A stretch of DNA of 64,000 nucleotides. It comes from Algoriphagus terrigena DSM 22685. Its GTDB lineage: Bacteria > Bacteroidota > Bacteroidia > Cytophagales > Cyclobacteriaceae. Made by a program: the position numbers and the translations under genes. The notes below the pieces were generated by a model that ran no database searches, was not told the origin of the DNA, and was given only the letters and a program-made list of their open reading frames with translations. The DNA is taken from positions 62,001 to 126,000 of the forward strand of contig NZ_AUBW01000007.1 in assembly GCF_000429445.1 (NCBI RefSeq). The letters are read 5' to 3'. Each line of letters begins with the position of its first letter. Within the stretch, counting starts at the first letter, position 1. Of this stretch, positions 58,064 to 64,000 are shown in pieces.

Positions 58064-59308
58064 TCATACCGCCATCTCCTTCAGGGCTTTTACGAGTTGG
58101 TCCAATTCCGAGGTAGAAGTAAAGACGTTGGGACAGACGCGGACACCTTTGACTCCAGCCCCGTCGATGGGTGCCGTATAGATCTTGTATTTTTCAAAAA
58201 GTACCTTTCCCATGTCCGCAGGGACCATTTTTTCGACCCAAACATTGCCGATTCCGCAGCAGCGTTCGGTTTCTTTTGGTGTGTTTACAGCAATTCCCGG
58301 GAACTCCCGGACTTGATCTGACCAATATTTTTGCAAAAATCTAAGCCGTTCTTCCTTCTTCTTTCCACCAATTCTGTTGTGAAAGTCAATGGCGTCTAAG
58401 ACTGTCAGGTCAGTCGCCACAGGATGGGTTCCGATCTGATTGAGATACAGGATTGTCTTCAACTCCAAGTTGCCGGGAGCCAGGAGGGGTTGAATTTTGC
58501 TGATTTTGTCCTTTTTCACATACAGCATTCCACAGCCCAGGGGGACGCTCAGCCATTTGTGCAGGCTGCTGCCATAGTAATCGCAATCGAGGTCATGCAG
58601 GTCAAAGGTAAACTGACCCACAGCATGGGCTCCGTCGAGCATCACTTCGACGCCTTGGGCATGAGCCATGTCCGCGATCTTTCGGACGGGAAGGATGTGT
58701 CCGGTGATGTTTACGATGTGAGGGACCATGATCAGTTTGGTCTTTGTTGTGATTGCTTTGCGATACACGTCGACTACTTCCTCGTCGCTTTTCGGATGCA
58801 TGGGAATGTCGATCTTGACGGTCTTTACACCCCATCTTTTTCCAGCCAATTCAAACATGGTCTGCATCGTTCCATAATCTTGATTGGCGTAGATCGCTTC
58901 GTCTCCGACGGTCCAAGGATAGCCCGAAATGATCAAATCGAGCGATTCGGTCGTGTTTCGCGTCAAGATCACCTCCTCAGGTGAGGCTCCCAAAAGCTCT
59001 GCTACGGCAGCGGCTGACTTGGCTTTGTTGTCAAACTGAACCGTCCGCATGTAGTAGGCAGCCTGGTAGTTGATGTCCCGGATGTGGGCCATGTACTTTT
59101 CGAGCGTCTCCTCCGGCAAGAAGCAATAGTTGCCGTTTTCAAGATTGATATAGTCCGGGTTTAGCCGATATCCCTTGCGGAGCTGATCCCAGATATCTTC
59201 TGCCGAAAAATCGAGAGAATCGAGTGAAAATGCTTTTGCTTCTTGGGGAACGAGGGAGGCTCCAAGGCCTGCGACTGCCAGAGATTTAAGAAATGATCGT
59301 TTGTTCAT
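58064..59308 (-). CDS. Exported class V aminotransferase-fold PLP enzyme
   Basis: The protein has 414 residues. The signal (MNKRSFLKSLAVAGLGASLVPQEAKA) is Tat-like with KR in place of RR. PLP features are ILTRNTTESLDLIISG, MLDGAHAVGQFTFDLHDLDCDYYGSSLHKW with the Schiff-base lysine in LHKWL, and a later GVKGVRVCPNVFTSTSELD. It resembles the isopenicillin-N epimerase/cysteine-desulfurase-like subgroup. The substrate is not known. Export through Tat would suit a cofactor-loaded periplasmic enzyme. Confidence 0.87.
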   Translation of the reverse strand: MNKRSFLKSLAVAGLGASLVPQEAKAFSLDSLDFSAEDIWDQLRKGYRLNPDYINLENGNYCFLPEETLEKYMAHIRDINYQAAYYMRTVQFDNKAKSAAAVAELLGASPEEVILTRNTTESLDLIISGYPWTVGDEAIYANQDYGTMQTMFELAGKRWGVKTVKIDIPMHPKSDEEVVDVYRKAITTKTKLIMVPHIVNITGHILPVRKIADMAHAQGVEVMLDGAHAVGQFTFDLHDLDCDYYGSSLHKWLSVPLGCGMLYVKKDKISKIQPLLAPGNLELKTILYLNQIGTHPVATDLTVLDAIDFHNRIGGKKKEERLRFLQKYWSDQVREFPGIAVNTPKETERCCGIGNVWVEKMVPADMGKVLFEKYKIYTAPIDGAGVKGVRVCPNVFTSTSELDQLVKALKEMAV

Positions 59309-59320
59309 GTAAGGTCGTGG

Positions 59321-59476
59321 TTAAAGCAGGTAGGAAAGTAGCCAGACGATGACCAAAAAGATAGCCACCCATGTAATCCAGGGCGAGCGCTTTGGAAACT
59401 CAAATTTGCAGATGGGACAGACGGCCGCTTGGGCATCGATCTCCATTGCGCAGGAGGGGCATTCCTTCTTTTTCAC
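59321..59476 (-). CDS. Small zinc-ribbon membrane protein
   Basis: A GTG at 59476 opens 51 codons ending in TAA at 59321-59323. The product has a zinc ribbon (KKECPSCAMEI...AVCPICKFEFP, two CxxC pairs) and one C-terminal membrane helix (WITWVAIFLVIVWLLSYLL). Such proteins are common in Bacteroidota and may be membrane-anchored partners of the adjacent PLP enzyme, though no evidence supports a link. It begins 12 bases upstream of that gene's start and probably shares its transcript. Confidence 0.72.
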   Translation of the reverse strand: MKKKECPSCAMEIDAQAAVCPICKFEFPKRSPWITWVAIFLVIVWLLSYLL

Positions 59477-59651
59477 TGGTTAGGCTTGAACTCTTTAGGG
59501 TAAAATCTGATTTGTCTTTTAAGTAAATTAAAAAAACCATGAAATCGAGCATAAATAATATCTCACAGAGGGATTATTATCAAAAATGCGAGATTCTCCC
59601 GAAGAAAAATGGGACAGGATATATGGCCGTTAAAAAACCAGTTATAATCAT

Positions 59652-60359
59652 ATGAAAATCGAAATTTGGTCAGACGTTGTATGTCCTTTTTGCTACATAG
59701 GAAAAAGGAAGATCGAAAAAGCACTGGATAAGTTTCCGTATAAGGACAAGGTGGAGATCGAATGGAAAAGCTTCCAACTCAATCCGGATCAAGAAACCAA
59801 TCCCAACATCAGTACTTTAGAACATTTGGCTCAATCCAAAGGGTGGTCGATGGATCAAACCCGCGAGATAACCTCAAACGTGGTGAATATGGCTGCCGCA
59901 CAAGGTCTGGAGTTTGACTTTGAAAAAGCGGTCGTGGCCAATACCAAAAATGCGCATCGTCTGATTCATTTGGCAAAAGAATCCGGAAAGGGTGGCGAGA
60001 TGAAGGAGCGATTGCTCAGCGCGTACTTTTCGGAAGGGAAGAATGTCGACGACGCGGCAACCATAATTTCCCTTGGAAAAGAAGTCGGGTTGGCTGAGGA
60101 AGAAATCAAAGCGATGCTTGAATCAGATCTATTCGAACAAGCTGTGGATCAGGATATTTATGAGTCTATACAGATCGGAGTAAAAGGAGTTCCTTTCTTC
60201 GTGTTGGATCGAAAGTTTGGAATCTCGGGAGCTCAGGCCGATGCCGTCTTTGATCAGACCTTGGAAAAGGCTTGGGCAGAATATGCGAAGGAAAACCCTG
60301 TGCTAAAGATGGCTGGAGCTGCCGATGGCGAAAGCTGCGAGATCGACGGAAATTGCTAG
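59652..60359 (+). CDS. DsbA-family FrnE-like oxidoreductase
   Basis: The protein has 235 residues with a cytoplasmic start, MKIEIWSDVVCPFCYIGKRKIEKAL, whose CPFC is the redox motif. The helical insertion and GVKGVPFFVLDRKFGISGAQ with cis-proline match FrnE/2-hydroxychromene isomerase-like DsbA proteins. A tail (CEIDGNC) contains two extra cysteines. It has no signal peptide, so it acts in the cytosol. It stands alone before the MITE-like palindrome. Confidence 0.9.
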   Translation: MKIEIWSDVVCPFCYIGKRKIEKALDKFPYKDKVEIEWKSFQLNPDQETNPNISTLEHLAQSKGWSMDQTREITSNVVNMAAAQGLEFDFEKAVVANTKNAHRLIHLAKESGKGGEMKERLLSAYFSEGKNVDDAATIISLGKEVGLAEEEIKAMLESDLFEQAVDQDIYESIQIGVKGVPFFVLDRKFGISGAQADAVFDQTLEKAWAEYAKENPVLKMAGAADGESCEIDGNC

Positions 60360-60365
60360 AATTCT

Positions 60366-60583
60366 AAGACGATAGACGCTGGATACAAGACGCGAGAAGA
60401 TAGAGCTAAGACGCTTAATCGCCCTTTATAAACTTTAAGTGGTGAAAGGTAAGTGCGGATGTTACCGCTCACTTATCTCTCACCACTTACTACTTTTTCC
60501 CAAATCCGACTCTAGAAATCGGAAATCATCGAGCATCCAATACCAAGCAAGTCTAATATCTTGTGTCTGGCGTCTAAAGTCTT
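60366..60583. repeat. MITE-like element with nested palindromes
   Basis: 25-base ends at 60366-60390 and 60559-60583 are inverted repeats with 20 of 25 matches (AAGAC..TAGACGC..). Inside, a 10-bp perfect dyad TAAGTGGTGA/TCACCACTTA (60436-60445 with 60480-60489) encloses TAAGTG/CACTTA and a CGG/CCG stem, forming a 54-base hairpin. A further weak dyad is CCGA/TCGG near 60507-60521. No coding frame is present. It is therefore likely a non-autonomous repeat or an REP-like palindrome, and may also end the dsbA-like transcript. Confidence 0.65.
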
Positions 60584-60587
60584 ACTT

Positions 60588-61511
60588 TTACCAAACTCCT
60601 CTATTCTTCATCTTCAGTGTATAGACTGAGCCCGAAGCGGTGATAAATAGGGTTTTCCTGTCTAAGGCACCGAAAACCACATTTGCGGTCCAGTTTTCCG
60701 GAACAGGTATATGCGCTATTTGCTCGCCGTTTTTATCAAAGACTGTGACGCCTTTTCCGGTCAAGTACACATTTCCACGCTCGTCAATGGTCATACCGTC
60801 AGAGCCCATTTCGCAGAAAAGCGTCTTGTTGGTCAGATATCCATCTTCCTGTACGTCGTATTTCCAGGTCTTTTTTGCTCCGATATCCGCCACATACAGC
60901 GTCTTTCCGTCGGGAGTTCCGACAATTCCATTGGGCTGGGTGAGATCTTCTGTCACCCGAAACAACTCGGTACGGTCTGCTGACAGGAAGTAGACATGTT
61001 GCCCGTCCTGTTGCATCTCCTTGTCGCGAATTCCTTCCCAATATGGACGAGGATATAACGGATCTGTAAAGTAAAGGCCTCCCTTTGGCCTTACCCAGAC
61101 GTCATTGGGACCATTTAATTTCTTGCCTTTAAAGGACGTGACAAGAACTTTTTCCTCCCCAGTCTCCTGATCTATCTCCCAGAGTTCATTGTTAAGATCG
61201 GCAGCGGCGATCAGTTTCCCATCCAGTTGAAAATACAAGCCGTTGGATCGGCCAGCTCCTTCCCGAAACAGCGTGATCTGGCTGCTGTTGGAATTCCATC
61301 GGTAGATCTTGTCGTTGGGTTGATCGGTGAAAAAGACATCTCCCAAGCGGTTGATGGCGGGACCTTCGGTAAAGCTGAATCCGTCCTGGACCTTCGTCAA
61401 TTCGGCACCTTTTGCAACGATCCCCTTTTTGTCCTCGATTTGCGCCATGACGGCCGAGGAGGCTAGGAGCAGGGCAGAAAAAGCCAGAGCATTCTTGAAA
61501 TTCTTGTTCAT
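60588..61511 (-). CDS. Exported SMP-30/gluconolactonase-family protein
   Basis: The protein has 307 residues with a signal peptide (MNKNFKNALAFSALLLASSAVMAQ). It is a six-bladed beta-propeller: SFTEGPAINRLGDVFFTDQPNDKIYRW, GRSNGLYFQLDGKLIAAADLNNE, KLNGPNDVWVRPKGGLYFTDPLY, QPNGIVGTPDGKTLYVADIG and DGMTIDERGNVYLTGKG. The Glu, Asn and Asp residues that bind calcium in lactonases are in place. It may hydrolyse a sugar lactone in the periplasm. It begins 11 bases after the propeller protein upstream on the strand, likely sharing a transcript. Confidence 0.92.
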   Translation of the reverse strand: MNKNFKNALAFSALLLASSAVMAQIEDKKGIVAKGAELTKVQDGFSFTEGPAINRLGDVFFTDQPNDKIYRWNSNSSQITLFREGAGRSNGLYFQLDGKLIAAADLNNELWEIDQETGEEKVLVTSFKGKKLNGPNDVWVRPKGGLYFTDPLYPRPYWEGIRDKEMQQDGQHVYFLSADRTELFRVTEDLTQPNGIVGTPDGKTLYVADIGAKKTWKYDVQEDGYLTNKTLFCEMGSDGMTIDERGNVYLTGKGVTVFDKNGEQIAHIPVPENWTANVVFGALDRKTLFITASGSVYTLKMKNRGVW

Positions 61512-61522
61512 TGGTAGTTAGG

Positions 61523-62416
61523 TTATTTGCGTTGCATGGTGACCACAAGCTTGTTCAGCTCAGGGCTGTAGGCCATGCGGGTGATGTTTTGGTGGGTGGA
61601 AGATTGAATTTTTCCGAGAAATTCCCATTCGGGGTCGGTTGTTTTTTTGCGATAGATGCCATTTCCCTGGGCCATCAGCAGGTAGTCCTGATCCAGCCAG
61701 ATGAAGTCCAGTGAACCTGCCAATCCAAATCCCATTACCTCGGATTTTCCGCTTTCGATATCAAACGATCGAATCACCAACTCCAAACCGGCCAAGGTTT
61801 CCCTGGGAGATTTCATGGACAGATAGCCGATTTGGGATGTTTTGGGTCTTCGCTTGACCGATCTTCCGATCTGATCGTCGATCTCCAGAATATCCCCTTT
61901 TCCTCTGGCATAGATCAGTTTGTTAGGCTGTCCAAGCACAAACATCGCGGCTTTGTTGTCATACCAGTCGTAGTACCCCACCGGCGCAATGTCGTCGTAG
62001 AGCACTTCGGGCTCGCCCATGTTGGTTGGGTAAAGCCAGACCCGCTGCGTACTGTCCGGCTCCATGACTACTGCTGAGATGTATTGTTTGCAGTCAGTCA
62101 GCGTGGGAGAAAACTCGCTTCGGTCGGAGGTCTTCGATAGATTTGAAAAATTTCCTGTGCGAAAGCTGTACAGGATGATGTCGTGGTTTCCCTTTTCGTC
62201 CGCTGCGGAGAAAACCAATTCCGAGTCGTTGATAAAATTGGGCTGATTGTCGTATTCAGGTCGGTTGGTCAGCGGCTTTGCCGTCTCAGGCAGGATTTTA
62301 AGTTTTTTGCCCTTTCCCTCGGTATCCAAAACCCAGAGATCAAAACCTCCCTGAGCGACAGTTATTTGGCTTTGGAAGAAGAGAAAAAGAACAAGTGCGG
62401 AAAGGAGTCGGTACAT
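61523..62416 (-). CDS. Exported TolB-like/PD40 beta-propeller protein
   Basis: The ATG at 62416 gives 297 residues with a signal peptide (MYRLLSALVLFLFFQSQITVAQ). The body has PD40-type repeats: YDNQPNFINDSELVFSAADEKGNHDIILYSF, SEFSPTLTDCKQYISAVVMEPD and DFIWLDQDYLLMAQGNGIYR. It looks like the propeller half of TolB or of an S9 peptidase without the catalytic domain. A possible -7 element TATTTTG is 22 bases upstream (62444-62438). It likely forms a pair with the SMP-30 gene. Confidence 0.82.
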   Translation of the reverse strand: MYRLLSALVLFLFFQSQITVAQGGFDLWVLDTEGKGKKLKILPETAKPLTNRPEYDNQPNFINDSELVFSAADEKGNHDIILYSFRTGNFSNLSKTSDRSEFSPTLTDCKQYISAVVMEPDSTQRVWLYPTNMGEPEVLYDDIAPVGYYDWYDNKAAMFVLGQPNKLIYARGKGDILEIDDQIGRSVKRRPKTSQIGYLSMKSPRETLAGLELVIRSFDIESGKSEVMGFGLAGSLDFIWLDQDYLLMAQGNGIYRKKTTDPEWEFLGKIQSSTHQNITRMAYSPELNKLVVTMQRK

Positions 62417-62594
62417 GGAATCGGGTTCTAAGTCGTCCAAAATACAAAATGAAGGCAAGAATGGAGTGGGGAAACTTGATTTTCTGATTGTCGGTAGCCT
62501 ATTGAGTGGGGGACGGGAGACCAGATGCTGAGGTCGCGTTAGGCTGTAAAAGTCAGTTGGCGGATAGGTTTTCTAAAATAGGCGGGGGAAGGCC

Positions 62595-62617
62595 TGTCCA
62601 CTTGTGGACACTTTTTT
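62595..62617 (+). terminator. Orphan terminator in the 62.4-62.7 kb spacer
   Basis: TGTCCA pairs with TGGACA around CTTG, a stable tetraloop, and six T follow one C later. There is no plus-strand gene within 2.2 kb upstream, so it may end an unannotated RNA that starts after 62459. I see nothing else in the 295-base spacer besides the promoter at 62676. Confidence 0.65.
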
Positions 62618-62675
62618 GTTCGGTATTCAGGCAGACTTTTGACACATATGCCCAATGCAGCCAATTTACAGCACA

Positions 62676-62706
62676 TTTTGCAGCTGGCACCTTTTTCGTA
62701 CTTTGG
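62676..62706 (+). promoter_or_regulatory. Promoter of the DUF2752-TM2 pair
   Basis: TTTTG (62676-62680), 18 bases, then TACTTTG (62699-62705) within the 15-base stretch also seen before the Rrf2 gene. The ATG at 62712 follows at once, so the leader is very short. Confidence 0.5.
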
Positions 62707-62711
62707 GAGTC

Positions 62712-63017
62712 ATGAAGCAATTCACCTCACTGCTTAATCGATTGCCACTGGAATTGGTCTTTTGGATCGGGAGCATAGTCGCTATCCTGATGCTGGAGCC
62801 CCAATTGGGAAGTCACCTGAGCCTTTGTCCGCTCGACCAGCTGGGTTTCGATTGGTGTCCGGGTTGCGGATTGGGAAGGTCGATGAATCTCCTGGCACGT
62901 GGGGAATTCAAGGCTTCCTGGTCCATGCATCCGCTCGCTATTCTGGCTTTTGGAGTGATCTTCCACAGGATTTGGAACCTTATTAGAAACTTAAAAACAA
63001 CACACAATTATGGCTAA
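62712..63017 (+). CDS. DUF2752 membrane protein
   Basis: The ATG at 62712 gives 101 residues; the longer frame upstream is not credible because it would span the promoter. It has two or three membrane segments and the DUF2752 signature LCPLDQLGFDWCPGCGLGRSMNLLARGEF, with Cys residues in a CPLD...CPGCGLGR arrangement. The function is unknown. It overlaps the TM2 gene by 8 bases. Confidence 0.9.
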   Translation: MKQFTSLLNRLPLELVFWIGSIVAILMLEPQLGSHLSLCPLDQLGFDWCPGCGLGRSMNLLARGEFKASWSMHPLAILAFGVIFHRIWNLIRNLKTTHNYG

Positions 63018-63387
63018 TGTATTGAGACACCTTCCTGAACTGGAAGGCATGGAACTGGGCTACATCCAGGGATTGATGAAAAGCATGGATGAAGACCAAG
63101 CGTCGCTTTTTGCTCAGGTGTATCGGGCTAGAAGAAAAGACGCGCAGATGATATTGATTTTGACCTTGATCGGGTTCTTTGGATTTGCGGGCTTGCATCG
63201 CTTCATCCTCGGACAGATCGGCCTGGGTATCCTGTATATTCTGACCGTCGGATTGTGCTTCATCGGTACGATAGTCGATCTGGTCAATTACAAAAGCTTG
63301 GCTTACGAATACAACGTCAAGATGGCTCACGAAACTTTGGCTATGATCTCCAATCATTTTCCAAATATGGGCAACACAACCACTTAA
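63010..63387 (+). CDS. TM2 domain protein
   Basis: The protein has 125 residues. A helical N-terminal domain leads to the TM2 domain: RRKDAQMILILTLIGFFGFAGLHRFILGQIGLGILYILTVGLCFIGTIVDLV, two membrane helices with GxxGxHRFxxG between them. TM2 proteins pair with DUF2752 proteins in Bacteroidota. Its function is unknown. It is terminated by a strong stem-loop. Confidence 0.92.
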   Translation: MANVLRHLPELEGMELGYIQGLMKSMDEDQASLFAQVYRARRKDAQMILILTLIGFFGFAGLHRFILGQIGLGILYILTVGLCFIGTIVDLVNYKSLAYEYNVKMAHETLAMISNHFPNMGNTTT

Positions 63388-63409
63388 TTACTAACCACTT
63401 ATAACAACC

Positions 63410-63440
63410 AAAAGCCTCGAGAAATCGGGGCTTTTTTCGT
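63410..63440 (+). terminator. Terminator of the DUF2752-TM2 pair
   Basis: AAAAGCCTCG pairs with CGGGGCTTTT (one G-U pair) around AGAAAT, with T residues after it. Confidence 0.85.
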
Positions 63441-63514
63441 TTCACGCTTTAGCCAAAAACAAAGAGTTTACTGTGATGGAAATTTTTGGCGATTGTCTGG
63501 TTGAGGCTTGATTG

Positions 63515-64000
63515 CTACCAATTATCCTCCTCAGTTCTTCCAGATTCTCCAGAGTTCAATTCCCCCAGCGCATCTTTGCCCCGATCCGAAAGGATCAGAT
63601 GAAACCGCTGAACCAGCGCTCCCGCAGCAATCAATTCCTCCAGCGATGCCTGTGCGATGTGAACAGGAAGCTCGATCAGGTCTTCATCCTTTTGGGAAAA
63701 GGGAGGGGAAACTTCTGAAGAAAAGTAAAAAGGCCACATCGTCTTTGCGCAGCTGATCCCCCAAATATCCATGGGAAATCTCTCCGAATAGGAGTTGAGT
63801 CGCTCGTTGATTTCTTCAAAAAACCGCTCCGTTTCAGCTAATCTGATACGGGAACCGGATCTGGATTTTCCTTTGGTTTTCAGGTATTTAATCTGCGAAA
63901 CGCCCTGCTTTTGTCGGATCATATAAGCCCGAAATACCTTGTGATCGATCAGTTCGCCGAGATGAAAATATCCTGTGGCTGCCTGACCTGCACGAATCAA
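63515..64000 (-). CDS. Uncharacterised protein, 3' part (start lies outside the window)
   Basis: An open frame of at least 161 codons runs from the right edge to a stop at 63515. It has no signal peptide or membrane helix in view. The visible part has KGKSRSGSRIRLAETERFFEEINERLNSYSERFPMDIWGISCAKTMWPFYFSSE and a C-terminal helical LEELIAAGALVQRFHLILSDRGKDALGEL that could be a winged-helix half. I do not recognise the family. The 5' end is missing, so a function should not be inferred. Confidence 0.65.
   Translation of the reverse strand: MIRAGQAATGYFHLGELIDHKVFRAYMIRQKQGVSQIKYLKTKGKSRSGSRIRLAETERFFEEINERLNSYSERFPMDIWGISCAKTMWPFYFSSEVSPPFSQKDEDLIELPVHIAQASLEELIAAGALVQRFHLILSDRGKDALGELNSGESGRTEEDNW

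Overview
This 64 kb window looks like an ordinary chromosomal segment of a Bacteroidota bacterium, most likely Cytophagales and probably a relative of Algoriphagus/Cyclobacteriaceae. The evidence is the gliding-associated protein GldC, two TonB-dependent receptors (one with a SGNH lipoprotein partner), the ftsX-DUF3098-truB-ribF block, an arginine operon that uses the N-acyl-ornithine carbamoyltransferase type, and promoters of the Bacteroidota form (TTG then TAnnTTTG) with few clear Shine-Dalgarno sequences. No rRNA, tRNA, prophage, insertion sequence or CRISPR array was seen. The genus assignment is inference.

Layout. 1-12.6 kb: a TonB receptor cut by the left edge, a DUF1684 protein, an Rrf2 regulator, a Tat-exported sugar-phosphate isomerase-like protein, a TraB/GumN protein, and an exopeptidase group (Hpt protein, S9 peptidase, gamma-glutamyltransferase). 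A 53-residue membrane protein and several small or uncharacterised genes follow. 12.6-21.3 kb: etfBA with a bifunctional nuclease, a nucleoside transporter beside a deoxynucleoside kinase, 3-hydroxybutyryl-CoA dehydrogenase, a CvfB-like RNA-binding protein, an ArsC-fold protein without its cysteine, a YkgJ-type protein, a ROK kinase and a lipoprotein. 21.5-28.9 kb: parE and parC separated by a SatD-family gene and a small membrane protein, then a TrmH-type methyltransferase. 29-33.5 kb: cyclophilin, PEP carboxykinase, a POT transporter and a decayed small gene. 33.6-38.6 kb: SGNH lipoprotein plus TonB receptor, then gldC. 38.7-43.7 kb: 3-oxoacid CoA-transferase, ribF, truB, DUF3098, ftsX and pdeM. 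43.7-49.3 kb: a DUF2147 protein, metX and metY under a SAM riboswitch, and a carbonic anhydrase/SulP pair. 49.4-57.7 kb: one eight-gene arginine operon. 57.7-64 kb: a palindrome-rich spacer, a PLP enzyme, a zinc-ribbon protein, a FrnE-like DsbA, a MITE-like palindrome, an SMP-30 protein, a TolB-like propeller, a DUF2752/TM2 pair, and an unrecognised gene cut by the right edge.

How the genes work together. etfBA, 3-hydroxybutyryl-CoA dehydrogenase and the CoA-transferase fit fatty-acid and ketone-body metabolism. The peptidases and POT transporter fit peptide use. The CNT transporter and kinase fit nucleoside salvage. SulP with carbonic anhydrase fits bicarbonate supply. The arg and met operons supply amino acids.

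Most novel-looking points: a SatD gene inserted in the topoisomerase IV locus behind two identical palindromes that overlap its promoter; a SGNH lipoprotein whose nucleophile serine is glycine; a gene ended by two consecutive amber codons; a nested-palindrome element at 60.4 kb; and an orphan terminator at 62.6 kb. I found no complete, clearly new multi-gene system.
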